Made by a program: the position numbers and the translations under genes | DNA from: JBFAPK01 sp040676675 | GTDB lineage: Bacteria; Actinomycetota; Actinomycetes; Mycobacteriales; Micromonosporaceae | Reading direction: 5' to 3' | Length of the DNA: 64,000 nucleotides | Assembly (NCBI RefSeq): GCF_040676675.1 | Contig: NZ_JBFAPK010000031.1 | Coordinates: 1-64,000 of the forward strand | Shown: positions 26,346 to 33,387 of the stretch, piece after piece | Position numbering within the stretch: position 1 is the first letter of the stretch | How the letters are laid out: each line of letters begins with the position of its first letter | The notes under the pieces: model-generated | What the model saw: the letters and a program-made list of their open reading frames with translations, nothing else | Told to the model about the DNA's origin: nothing | Databases searched by the model: none

Positions 26346-27308
26346 TTACGCCGCAGGCGACTCGGGAATGCGCCAGATGATCCGGAACCGTTCGGCGTCT
26401 GGAAGCCCGAGCGGGCCTACCGGACCGATCTCTTTGATCAGGTAACCGAAGACCATGTGATGTGTCTCCTCCGACACCTCGTCCCAGGTGTCCGGAGTCA
26501 CGATCATCACCTCGCGCATCAGACTCAGATCCGACTCGTTCTCCAGCATCTCCGCCCGGTCTTCCCGGTCCATCGAATCGTCGGCACGCATTGCACGGAT
26601 CGACTCCGCGAGGAGGTTCGGCTCGCGGCCAAGTCGCCTCAGAATCTCCTGACAGCCGTACCGGTAGGCCGCGTGCGCCTCCAGAGCCTCCCGGTCGGGA
26701 TTACGGTAGCCGTACGGCGCACCCTCTTCCGCCCCGACGTAGTCACCCTTCAGCGTGTGTAACAGGACCCGCAGCGCATGCTCGATCCCCTGCTCCTCGA
26801 TGAACCGCGCCATCGCATGGACCCATTGGTCCTCAGACATCAGTGGCTCGTGCGGGACGGCAAGGGATGGATGGATCTCGATGGCGCTAAACGGGTTGAC
26901 CAATATGCCCATGATTAGCTCTGGCGTCCACTTGCCATCCTCACCTCCCCAGCCGCTGTTGACGAGCTCCTGGAACGATTTCAGCGCGCCGGATTCCCCT
27001 TCGCCAATCGCGCGCCACAGCGGCAGGAACCTGGCTGTCTCGGACTTCTCGTTCCGGGGCGGATTGCACAGTCCGGCCAGGACCACGACTATGTCGTGGA
27101 CAGTCTCCCAGCGCGGCCTCCGTGTCCCGTTGACGGCGGAGCGTACGGTCTCGTAGCTCGCGGCTGACAACAGGTCGTCTCGGCATTGGATGAGCGCGCT
27201 TACCTTTCGGAAGCTCAACCGGCCCGCCGAGCGGTGCAGTTCCTGCAGCGCTTCTGCTAACTCTCGCTGTCGGCCTGCTGGCTGAGATGGAGTACTGGAA
27301 GCGGCCAA
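26346..27308 (-). CDS. HTH-domain regulatory protein, island-encoded, unknown family
   Basis: 320 residues. The N-terminal ~75 form an Xre-like HTH of the actinobacterial kind ('LAEALQELHRSAGRLSFRKV', 'SYETVRSAVNGTRRPRWETV'). The remainder is mostly helical and acidic without recognised motifs. The start is a TTG at 27308 preceded by AGGGAGG with ~6 nt spacing, a convincing site despite the rare start codon. It diverges from the operon at 27489, and a 9-bp element repeated at 21-bp spacing lies between them, so it probably regulates itself and that operon. Third-position G+C is lower than in flanking chromosomal genes, consistent with acquired DNA. Confidence 0.7.
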   Translation of the reverse strand: MAASSTPSQPAGRQRELAEALQELHRSAGRLSFRKVSALIQCRDDLLSAASYETVRSAVNGTRRPRWETVHDIVVVLAGLCNPPRNEKSETARFLPLWRAIGEGESGALKSFQELVNSGWGGEDGKWTPELIMGILVNPFSAIEIHPSLAVPHEPLMSEDQWVHAMARFIEEQGIEHALRVLLHTLKGDYVGAEEGAPYGYRNPDREALEAHAAYRYGCQEILRRLGREPNLLAESIRAMRADDSMDREDRAEMLENESDLSLMREVMIVTPDTWDEVSEETHHMVFGYLIKEIGPVGPLGLPDAERFRIIWRIPESPAA

Positions 27309-27379
27309 GGGATGCCTCCCTGTTCAGAGTGTCAAGTTTCGCCAGCACAGTAGGAGCCATGAGCTAGGGCCGAGTCAAT

Positions 27380-27409
27380 GTTCGTCAAGTTAGCCGGTCC
27401 GTTCGTCAA
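27380..27409. promoter_or_regulatory. direct repeat GTTCGTCAA x2, candidate operator
   Basis: GTTCGTCAA occurs at 27380-27388 and 27401-27409, 21 bp apart (two helical turns), in the gap between the divergent HTH gene and the unknown three-gene operon. This placement suits binding by the HTH protein; not tested. Confidence 0.4.
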
Positions 27410-27488
27410 ACCGTGACTCGCGGCCGACTGGTGAGGTGAGCATGGAGAAGGCGCCGACGGAGCGCCTTCGTCCGAGGAGTTGCCACGC

Positions 27489-28919
27489 ATGCACATCCCT
27501 CCCTACGCCTATGACACGATCCGCGCCGCCGTGCTGCTCGACATACCCACGTCTCGGCAGGTGGGCGGCTTGGACTGCTGCCTGTGCGACAAGCCGTTCG
27601 GTGAGGACCTTGCTGCCGTACCGCTTGGGCCGACGCCGGCATCCGGGCTGTTCGGATGCCGACCCTGTCTGGCCCGGTTGGTCACCCGGGCGCGACGGGC
27701 CCGCGACGCTGCGCTGTCCCACGACGCCGAGCGTGCCCGTGCGGAGTTCGCGTCCTGGATGCCGGTACGTGGGCGCTATCTTGCCCGGCTCACCAGCGTG
27801 CGGCAGGCCGCTGAGGCTGTGACCGGGTTGGCCCAGGACGAAGATACCGAGGCACTACGTGTCGCCCGGCTACTGGTCTCGCTGGAGTCCGCGTACACCT
27901 GGGTCCCCGACGCTCCGGAACCACCGCCCTCGGTGGATCGTGAGGATCCGGAGATGAAGGACGAGGCCTTCCGGCTCAAGCTGGCCATGATTACGGCGCG
28001 GGAGGCGGTGGCGGAGCGGCTGGCCTATCACCTTCTCAACGAGGGGCACCCCGAGGAGCCCGAGATGTGCGAGGAGTTCGAATGCCCGGAAGGTTGCTCG
28101 GGACGCCACGACTTCACACGCATCGACTGCGGGCCGGACGCCGTCTTCGATGATCTGGCGGAGCACGGCATCAGCGTGGAGCAGGCAAAGCACGATCCCC
28201 TGTCACCTCGGCTCGCGACCCCCTTTGGGAAGACTGAGGCCGAGCAGAAGCACTCGCCACTTTCAGACATCGAGGAGCAAGCCTCCGTTGTCCTGGCGCA
28301 CCTCGGGATCGACACGGACGACACGGACGCCCTGGTGAGCGCGGCGGCGGTCGGCCTGGTAGCTGATGCCTGGCGCGAGGGGCTGCTGAACGCGATCCAC
28401 GCGGCCGACGACGGGCCGAACGACGGGGAGATCTTCGCCCAGAGCGTTGATCTGTACCGTCGGGCCCGCGCGGCACTGGTGGCCGCGCGGAGCGACGGGC
28501 CTGAGGTGCTGCTCGCGTTCGTGGCCGTCGCCTCGGACATGGACCTTCCGTGGGCCGGCGGCTCGCGCTTCGCGTTGCGGGCGACGTCCGTATCTGTGGC
28601 GGAGTTCGTCCGGCACGTCAACGACCATGTCTGGTTTACCGCGGAGGTGATGCGTGAGCGGGGTTGGCGCGCCGCACTGCTGCACAGAGCCGCTTCGGCC
28701 GCGTTCAAGGCTCCCACTCACTTCGGAATGCCAGGCTGGCCCAACGCCGTCACCTCAGCGATGGAGCGTCTCGCCCTGCTGGACCGGTCCGGCGCGCCCG
28801 AGGCGCTAGCCGACCTCGCGGCGGTGGAGACCTCATTACTTGAAGCGCCCGATCAACTGGGGGTGGACGCCCTCAACTGGATGTCTCGCCAGGCGCTACT
28901 CGACTGGTGCACCCCGTGA
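27489..28919 (+). CDS. unknown 476-residue protein with CxxC...CxxC zinc-finger-like N-terminus
   Basis: I do not recognise a family. Near the N-terminus 'DCCLCDKPFG' (C30, C33) and 'GCRPC' (C57, C60) form a treble-clef or zinc-ribbon-like pair. A second Cys-rich stretch 'CEEFECPEGC' lies near residue ~205. The rest is predominantly helical and acidic with no membrane segment. The ATG at 27489 is preferred (GAGGAG 9 nt before); a TTG at 27480 is open. The stop overlaps the next gene's GTG (GTGA), so the encoded membrane protein is translated with it. It lies inside the 64-bp-bounded island and is divergent from an HTH gene. Function is unknown; a regulated accessory system is an inference from context. 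Confidence 0.7.
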   Translation: MHIPPYAYDTIRAAVLLDIPTSRQVGGLDCCLCDKPFGEDLAAVPLGPTPASGLFGCRPCLARLVTRARRARDAALSHDAERARAEFASWMPVRGRYLARLTSVRQAAEAVTGLAQDEDTEALRVARLLVSLESAYTWVPDAPEPPPSVDREDPEMKDEAFRLKLAMITAREAVAERLAYHLLNEGHPEEPEMCEEFECPEGCSGRHDFTRIDCGPDAVFDDLAEHGISVEQAKHDPLSPRLATPFGKTEAEQKHSPLSDIEEQASVVLAHLGIDTDDTDALVSAAAVGLVADAWREGLLNAIHAADDGPNDGEIFAQSVDLYRRARAALVAARSDGPEVLLAFVAVASDMDLPWAGGSRFALRATSVSVAEFVRHVNDHVWFTAEVMRERGWRAALLHRAASAAFKAPTHFGMPGWPNAVTSAMERLALLDRSGAPEALADLAAVETSLLEAPDQLGVDALNWMSRQALLDWCTP

Positions 28920-29200
28920 GCTGGGACAACCTGAGTCTGATCATCCTTGCCGCCTTTGGTTGCCTCACGCTTCTGCTGGCGCAGGTGGGCGAGACGTTGT
29001 CAAAGCTTCCGCCGATCATCCGTGCTTGGCGGCAAGTACGATACGAGCTGCGCAACGGGGCGGATCATGACTGTCAGGGGGCCTCGCAGGAGATTCACGA
29101 CCGAAGCGTCGGACCGGGGCACGCAGCAGCGTGTTTCTCTGGCACGCCCTGTCAGCGTGGAACACATGGCGAGCCATTTACACGGAGGATCGATGAATGA
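28916..29200 (+). CDS. small single-pass membrane protein, coupled to upstream gene
   Basis: 94 residues beginning with a GTG that overlaps the upstream stop codon by 4 nt. One hydrophobic helix is near the N-terminus ('LSLIILAAFGCLTLLLAQVG'), followed by a basic/hydrophilic tail with three Cys. The coupling to the 476-residue gene is the main evidence for its reality. The C-terminal half has weaker codon bias, so the true protein may be shorter or the frame may have decayed. The function is unknown; it could anchor the cytoplasmic partner at the membrane. Confidence 0.5.
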   Translation: MSWDNLSLIILAAFGCLTLLLAQVGETLSKLPPIIRAWRQVRYELRNGADHDCQGASQEIHDRSVGPGHAAACFSGTPCQRGTHGEPFTRRIDE

Positions 29201-29390
29201 TCCGCTCGATGCCCCTCAAGCCGTACGACAAGGTGGAGTTGTCGGCTTGGACGTGTCCGCAGAATCGGTGAGCCAGAGTCGTAGGCGGGCGATGGTGACT
29301 ATGGCCCGGCATCTGGTGGCAGACGAGTTATTCGGCCGAGGGTGGGAGAAGGGCGGGCTGTACCGAGCCCGCCCACGAACTGGGGTGTGA
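29193..29390 (+). CDS. small hypothetical protein, 65 residues
   Basis: The ATG at 29193 overlaps the end of the previous gene by 8 nt, with GGAGG at 29184-29188 just ahead (spacing short). The product is hydrophilic with an Arg-rich middle ('SQSRRRAMVTMARHLVADELFG') and no recognised motif. It could be the third gene of the island operon or a chance frame. Confidence 0.33.
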   Translation: MNDPLDAPQAVRQGGVVGLDVSAESVSQSRRRAMVTMARHLVADELFGRGWEKGGLYRARPRTGV

Positions 29391-29579
29391 TCGGTCGGGG
29401 TACCTGCTGGCCCAGGGGCCAGGCGTGGGGGCACGTCATCCGTCGTTCACCGCACACGCCGCCTGACCCGACTGGTTGCAGTTCTGGTTGCATTCAGCGT
29501 CGTTGCAATTACCCCATCGAGTCGCTGAGCCGCAGGTCGAGACACCCTCTCAGAAGACGCTGGGCCAGGATCGCAGATG
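29391..29579. other. non-coding stretch in island
   Basis: No supported gene. A TTGCA element recurs three times at about 29472-29511 (GGTTGCAG, GGTTGCAT, GTTGCAAT). No other structure is seen before the palindrome at 29580. Confidence 0.35.
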
Positions 29580-29621
29580 CAGGATGCCTCGGCATCCCTG
29601 CAGGGATGCCGAGGCATCCTG
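29580..29621. terminator. perfect 42-bp palindrome after hicB
   Basis: The 21-bp arms are exact reverse complements with no spacer at the centre (CTGCAG). It begins 6 nt beyond the hicB stop codon on the minus strand and can fold as a very stable RNA hairpin. It is most simply a terminator for hicAB, though the absence of any loop sequence is unusual. Confidence 0.65.
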
Positions 29622-29627
29622 TGATGA

Positions 29628-29969
29628 TCAGGCTGCCGTTAGCTTCCGTAGGACGTACTGGTTGAGACTTAGCCCATCCTCTGCGGCGTGGATTGCCAGC
29701 TCGCGGTGCAGGCTTTCTCCGACGCGAACATTGAACTTTCCTGAGTAGCTACGTTCGGCGAATGGCTCTGGTACTTCCTCGCCCTGCTGCTCCATGTCTG
29801 CGACCACGTCACGCAGTAGGTCCTGAAGCCCCTGCAGGGCCTCGATCTGCGAGGCGGCCAACCACGAGAGGGATGGAAACTCGGCGCAGGTGGCGACGAA
29901 CTCGTTGTCCTGGGCTGACCACGTAACGCGGTAGGTGTAGTGGGTCACCTCGGGATGGGCGGCTTGCAT
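29628..29969 (-). CDS. hicB: HicB-family antitoxin
   Basis: 113 residues. The N-terminal ~70 form the partly degraded RNase H-like HicB fold ('HYTYRVTWSAQDNEFVATCAEFPSLSWLAAS', 'ALQGLQDLLRDVV'). The last ~45 ('GKFNVRVGESLHRELAIHAAEDGLSLNQYVLRKL') are a ribbon-helix-helix DNA-binding domain that would repress the operon. The ATG at 29969 has GGAGGG 6 nt upstream and overlaps the hicA stop as TGATG. The antitoxin binds and blocks HicA. It lies near the right end of the tRNA-anchored island, where such addiction modules stabilise mobile DNA. Confidence 0.87.
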   Translation of the reverse strand: MQAAHPEVTHYTYRVTWSAQDNEFVATCAEFPSLSWLAASQIEALQGLQDLLRDVVADMEQQGEEVPEPFAERSYSGKFNVRVGESLHRELAIHAAEDGLSLNQYVLRKLTAA

Positions 29970-30214
29970 CACATGCCCTCCTTCCTGGCGATCGCCTTTA
30001 GTACTTGCCTCACCTGATACGCCTTGGCCTTGCCTTTGTCGTTTTGTATATTCACGCGCGGGTCTCCCGCCCACGGCATTTTGAACACTGCGTGGGAGGT
30101 GCCAACTTGTCTCGGCTCTCCGAAGTAGTGTTCACACACCCTCTTGAGATCGTTGTAAGTGATGTCCTGCGGGTTGCTTCGCATCGCCTCTATGATCTTC
30201 TCTACCGAGGGCAC
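29969..30214 (-). CDS. hicA: HicA-family mRNA interferase toxin
   Basis: 81 residues, matching HicA toxins with a double-stranded-RNA-binding-like fold. The block 'GTSHAVFKMPW' carries the catalytic His (H in SHAVF), and 'VNIQND.GKAKAYQVRQVLKAI' is the conserved end. HicA cleaves mRNA and tmRNA when free of HicB. The start is uncertain: the GTG at 30214 ('PSVEKIIEAMRSNP') fits family length but its ribosome site is too close, and the frame is open to 30391. The gene precedes hicB with a TGATG overlap, the usual toxin-first order of hicAB. Confidence 0.85.
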   Translation of the reverse strand: MPSVEKIIEAMRSNPQDITYNDLKRVCEHYFGEPRQVGTSHAVFKMPWAGDPRVNIQNDKGKAKAYQVRQVLKAIARKEGM

Positions 30215-30598
30215 CCCCTGATAGTACTGCCAGTGGTACCAGGGCGGCAACGCTTTGGGCCATGCCCACCCGTCACGATGTCTGCGCAAGCAGCTGCTCG
30301 ATCCCCGGCCACGCCTCCGACAGCAGGACGTCACGAAAACTGCCATCGACGGAGGTGTTGGTTGGCGTCGAGCAGGGTGTAGCCGCAACACTCACCGACA
30401 AACAGCCGTTGTGGTTGCCGCCTCACTAGGCCGACAGCGCCTGTCGACGGCTGCGTAGCGGCGGTGCGTGCCGGAGGGGAGGCCGTCTCAATCGTCGTCT
30501 CATTCAGGCGGGTTCAGCAGCGACCGGCCACATCCGGGCAACGGCCATCGCCGCAGCTCGCGGACTGTGCCGGTCTTGAATGAACGGTGACTGGCAGA
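30215..30598. other. 384-bp stretch without supported gene at island right end
   Basis: Short frames exist on both strands but none has a ribosome site or recognisable motif. It presumably contains the hicAB promoter. I specifically looked for the end of a tyrosine recombinase, since one is expected near attR, and did not find conserved residues. Confidence 0.4.
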
Positions 30599-30662
30599 CC
30601 TCGAAAGCGTGTGAGGGTTTACGCCCTCCGCGGGTTCAAATCCCGCCGCCACCGCCACTGAA
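30599..30662 (+). repeat. attR: 64-bp direct repeat of the tRNA-Ser 3' part
   Basis: Identical to 26038-26101. It lacks the 5' half of the tRNA, so it is not a functional gene. The following 45 bp (aggcaaaacgccc...) are a diverged copy of the tRNA terminator, as expected when one flank is native and the other came with the element. Confidence 0.87.
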
Positions 30663-30668
30663 GAGGCA

Positions 30669-30706
30669 AAACGCCCGGCAGGTCCGAACGGACCAGCCGG
30701 GCGTTT
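30669..30706 (+). terminator. second copy of tRNA-Ser terminator
   Basis: A perfect 17-bp stem with a GAAC loop, beginning 7 nt after the 64-bp repeat. It differs from the copy at 26108-26145 at several positions that preserve pairing, so both copies have been under selection or come from different lineages. Confidence 0.75.
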
Positions 30707-30799
30707 CGCTTGATGGTCTCAGTTGCCGCTCAGCCCAGCGGTACGCGTACCCGGTGCCATGCCAACCTGCTCCCTACGCTGGCTCCGGGCCGAGTCGCG

Positions 30800-31375
30800 C
30801 TAGCTCTGGTCGCTGGTCGTCACCGCGTTGTTGACCGGGCAGTTGCCTTCGCTTCGGCCGCACGCGGCGAAGTCGCAGAGGCGACACAGCCAAGGCTGTG
30901 AACGGCCGTGCCCGTGGGCGGAGCGTTCTTCGGCTCGGGCGAGGGTGACCGTGGTCAGCATCGTGTCCAGCGCTGCCGATAGGTTGTCGAGCTCGTCCGG
31001 GGTCAGTGCGGACAGCGCGCTGGTCAGTGTCTTCTCGCGTGCTTGACGTATCTGCAGCGCCAGGCGACGGCCGCGTGGGGTCAACACGACGGATACGGCC
31101 CGTCCGTCCTGCGCTCCGGCCCGCTCGACGAGGCCTTCGGCTCCGAGGCGGTCGACCAGGCGGACTGTGCCCGAGTGGGTCAGGCCGAGCGCGGCGCTCA
31201 ACTGGGTGACCGATCCGCCATCGAGGAACTCGTGCAAGGCGGCGAGGGCGGCGGGTGCCGAGGGGCCGAGCGCCGCGACCGCTTCGACGGCGGCGCTCAT
31301 CCGGTCGGCGACTACGAGGCTCAACGCGCCCAGGACGTTGGCTACGTGCTGGCGGCTTGACTGCGTTCTCGACAT
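30800..31375 (-). CDS. MarR-family regulator with C-terminal Cys cluster
   Basis: 191 residues. A winged-helix MarR domain at ~20-140 contains 'SVTQLSAALGLTHSGTVRLVDRLGAEGLV' as HTH and the wing 'RAVSVVLTPRGRRLA'. It then has a C-terminal extension CRLCDFAACGRSEGNCP, whose four Cys (spacing CxxC-4-C-6-C) could bind zinc or an iron-sulfur cluster or form redox-switch disulfides. It diverges from a VOC protein gene only 17 bp away, so it probably controls that gene and itself in response to an oxidant, electrophile or toxin. The ATG at 31375 is used; the two divergent starts leave no room for leaders. Confidence 0.88.
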   Translation of the reverse strand: MSRTQSSRQHVANVLGALSLVVADRMSAAVEAVAALGPSAPAALAALHEFLDGGSVTQLSAALGLTHSGTVRLVDRLGAEGLVERAGAQDGRAVSVVLTPRGRRLALQIRQAREKTLTSALSALTPDELDNLSAALDTMLTTVTLARAEERSAHGHGRSQPWLCRLCDFAACGRSEGNCPVNNAVTTSDQS

Positions 31376-31392
31376 CGGTCTAGGTTATATGC
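31376..31392. promoter_or_regulatory. 17-bp divergent start region with TATATGCAT palindrome
   Basis: The gap between the MarR ATG and the VOC ATG contains TTATATGCAT, with ATGCAT palindromic and partly coding. The -10 elements of both genes must lie within the opposite coding region, implying leaderless or nearly leaderless mRNAs and direct occlusion by the repressor. Confidence 0.4.
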
Positions 31393-31800
31393 ATGAGTCA
31401 TACACAGTCCAGGTCCGCGAGCGGCGAGTCGGTGGCGGCGCTGTCGATGGTGAACATTGACAGCGCGGACCCGGCCAGGCTGGCGCGGTTCTACGCGGCC
31501 GCGCTCGGCTGGGAGGTCACCTACAGCGACGACAGTTACGGGATGGTCGAAGGCGACGGCATCAAGATCGGCTTTGGCAAGATCGAGGGATTCCGGCCCG
31601 CGCAGTGGCCTGATGAGGCTGGCGTCAAGCGCTTCCACCTCGATCTGCAGGTGGACGACCTCGACGAGGCGACCGAGAGCCTGTGCGCGATTGGAGCCAG
31701 TCAACCTGACTTCCAACCCGGAGCTGGGCGTTGGCGGGTGCTGCTCGACCCCGACGGCCAACCGTTTTGTCTGAGTCCCCGTCCCGTGGCCACGCCGTAG
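31393..31800 (+). CDS. VOC (glyoxalase/bleomycin-resistance-fold) family protein
   Basis: 135 residues with two betaalphabetabetabeta modules of the vicinal-oxygen-chelate fold. The first starts 'LSMVNIDSADPARLARFYAAALGWEV' and the second 'HLDLQVDDLDEATESLCAIGA', ending with 'GRWRVLLDPDGQPFCLSP'. It belongs to the actinobacterial glyoxalase-like group whose substrates are mostly unknown; roles include resistance by drug binding. It sits divergent to the MarR regulator and 9 bp ahead of a YdeI-like gene, probably in one transcript. The ATG at 31393 has no ribosome site, in line with leaderless translation. Confidence 0.9.
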   Translation: MSHTQSRSASGESVAALSMVNIDSADPARLARFYAAALGWEVTYSDDSYGMVEGDGIKIGFGKIEGFRPAQWPDEAGVKRFHLDLQVDDLDEATESLCAIGASQPDFQPGAGRWRVLLDPDGQPFCLSPRPVATP

Positions 31801-31809
31801 CGCTCCGCC

Positions 31810-32406
31810 GTGTCCGATCTCGCGGAGCTGCTCGTCCCGGACGCCGAGGCGTGGCGCACCTGGTTGGACAGCCATCACGCCGACCATCCGGGCGTGTGGC
31901 TGGTGCTGCACAAGAAGGGCGGTCAGACGACGACCCTGACCTACCCGCAAGCGCTGGACGAGGCGCTGTGCTTCGGCTGGATCGACGGGCAGATCGCACG
32001 AAGAGACGACGACAGCTACCGCCAGCGCTTCACGCCCCGCCGGCCGAACAGCCCCTGGTCCGCCAGGAACGTCGAGCACGTCGCTCGCCTCACCGAGGCT
32101 GGACGGATGCGACCAGCCGGGATCGCGGCCGTCGACGCGGCCAAGGCGCAAGGACGGTGGCAGGCGGCCTACCGCGGGCAGGCCGACATGCAGACCCCGC
32201 CCGATCTGGCCCAGGCGCTGGCAGCCAATCCCGCCGCGGCCGCGACGTTCGACCAGTTGGACGCCGCCAACCGCTACGCCATTGTCTACCGGCTCAACGC
32301 CGTCAAGCGTCCGACAACTCGGGACCGCAAGCTGGCCGAGTACGTCGACATGCTCGCTCGCGGCGAATCCATCCACCCACGCAAGCCCCGGAAGGATCGC
32401 CCGTGA
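31810..32406 (+). CDS. YdeI/OmpD-associated family protein
   Basis: 198 residues, similar throughout to the YdeI/OmpD-associated family (IrpA-like). Diagnostic are 'WLDSHHADHPGVWLVLHKKGG', 'YPQALDEALCFGWIDGQIA', 'QRFTPRRPNSPWSARNVEHVARL' and the C-terminal helical domain ending 'ARGESIHPRKP'. The molecular role is not known, though family members affect stress or polymyxin tolerance in enteric bacteria. GTG at 31810. It follows the VOC gene by 9 bp and is likely co-transcribed under MarR control. Confidence 0.88.
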   Translation: MSDLAELLVPDAEAWRTWLDSHHADHPGVWLVLHKKGGQTTTLTYPQALDEALCFGWIDGQIARRDDDSYRQRFTPRRPNSPWSARNVEHVARLTEAGRMRPAGIAAVDAAKAQGRWQAAYRGQADMQTPPDLAQALAANPAAAATFDQLDAANRYAIVYRLNAVKRPTTRDRKLAEYVDMLARGESIHPRKPRKDRP

Positions 32407-32494
32407 CGGTCCCCATCCCGCCCGGCGCCGACAGCACACCGCGACCGGGTGGTCGCTGATGCCGTACGGATCGATCGCCTGCTTCACCAGGAAG

Positions 32495-32656
32495 TCAGGC
32501 CAACAGGACGCCGGTGCTGGTGTCAGCGCGGCTGGCCCGCAGGCAGGTCTCCCGCACGGCGTCGTCGGCCTCGCTCAGCGACCCGAGCATCCGGTGGGGC
32601 GCCGCCCGCAGCCGCTCGCGTTGCTCCTCAGAACGCGCGGCCGGCCAGCCGTGCAT
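32495..32656 (-). pseudogene. remnant of an ECF/SigJ-like sigma factor (region 2)
   Basis: A minus-strand frame of 53 codons, ATG at 32656 to TGA at 32495, encodes 'LRAAPHRMLGSLSEADDAV' and 'LRASRADTS', which match region 2 of SigJ-type sigma factors (compare 'AYRMLGS..DAEDAVQ' in such proteins). The rest of region 2 and region 4 are missing. It lies between intact plus-strand genes within accessory DNA and is most likely a decayed fragment. Confidence 0.6.
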
Positions 32657-32727
32657 CGGTCACACCCCCCACGCCCGCCGTTTCATGGCAGTAGACCCGC
32701 CAGAAGGCCCCGATGACAGGACAAATC

Positions 32728-33216
32728 ATGAAGGCAAGGATGCAGAACCCGGCACTGAGCGTCCCGGGAGCGTTCCAGGCTCTGCAGCAGCTCGCTGCTT
32801 CCGTGCACGACGTGGGGATACCGGAGGTCACCCACTACCTCGTGCAGCTGCGCGCCAGCCAGATCAACGGATGCGGCGTATGCGTGGACGCCCATTCCCG
32901 CGAACTGGAGCACGCCGGTGAACCGAGCTCCCGGATCTTCGCTGTCTCGGCCTGGCGGGAGGCACCCTATTTCAACGAGGCCGAGCGTGCCGCGCTCGCG
33001 TTGACCGAGGCGGCAACACGGCTCGCAGACCGTCCCGACCCCGTCCCCGACGAAGTCTGGGACGAAGCGGCACGCCACTACAGCGAGCCGCAACTCGCGG
33101 CACTGGTGATCTCCATCGCCACGATCAACGCCTGGAACCGCCTGAACGCCGTCACCAGGCAGATCGGCGGCGACTGGGTCGAACAAGCCATCCAACCGGC
33201 CAGCCAACCCAGCTGA
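32728..33216 (+). CDS. carboxymuconolactone decarboxylase/AhpD-like protein
   Basis: 162 residues of the AhpD fold. The family's redox motif is visible as 'NGCGVCVDAHSRE' (CxxC plus His three residues later), as in alkylhydroperoxidase AhpD. The helical remainder includes 'AWNRLNAVTRQIGGDW'. It probably reduces peroxides using a thiol partner or acts in gamma-carboxymuconolactone-type chemistry; the CxxC-H motif favours the first. The ATG at 32728 (AGGA upstream, typical N-terminus 'KARMQNPA') is preferred over the ATG at 32713. It is a single gene in the second tRNA-bounded segment. Confidence 0.9.
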   Translation: MKARMQNPALSVPGAFQALQQLAASVHDVGIPEVTHYLVQLRASQINGCGVCVDAHSRELEHAGEPSSRIFAVSAWREAPYFNEAERAALALTEAATRLADRPDPVPDEVWDEAARHYSEPQLAALVISIATINAWNRLNAVTRQIGGDWVEQAIQPASQPS

Positions 33217-33302
33217 ACAGCAGAATTGCTGGCCCGGGCAGACTGGCCGCGGACTCGGGTGACATAGGTAGGCGATGCCGCTCGGACGAGGACGGCTGGC
33301 AG

Positions 33303-33338
33303 ACCCTCCGCTGGTGCAGTCGCCGCCAGCGCCACTGA
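33303..33338 (+). repeat. degenerate third copy of tRNA-Ser 3' end
   Basis: CCCTCCGC (33304-33311) and CGCCGCCAGCGCCACTGA (33321-33338) align, with changes and a small deletion between them, to the same segments of the tRNA end at 26038-26101. The bases before it (CTGGCAGACC) also match those directly before attR at 30591-30600. It therefore looks like an old junction of a second element. Confidence 0.6.
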
Positions 33339-33344
33339 GCAGGT

Positions 33345-33387
33345 CGAAACGCCTGGTTGGTCCGCTTGGGGCCAGCCCGGCGTTTCG
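33345..33387 (+). terminator. third copy of tRNA-Ser terminator hairpin
   Basis: A 19-bp stem from CGAAACGCC to GGCGTTTCG with one mismatch and two G-T pairs, located 6 nt after the degenerate tRNA-end copy, in the same relative position as at the other two copies. Confidence 0.65.

Noticed and set aside
29391..30598. Possible integrase gene or fragment of the island
   Set aside because: Read on both strands; no tyrosine-recombinase R-H-R-Y pattern or serine-recombinase motif found. HicA and HicB account for the conserved part.
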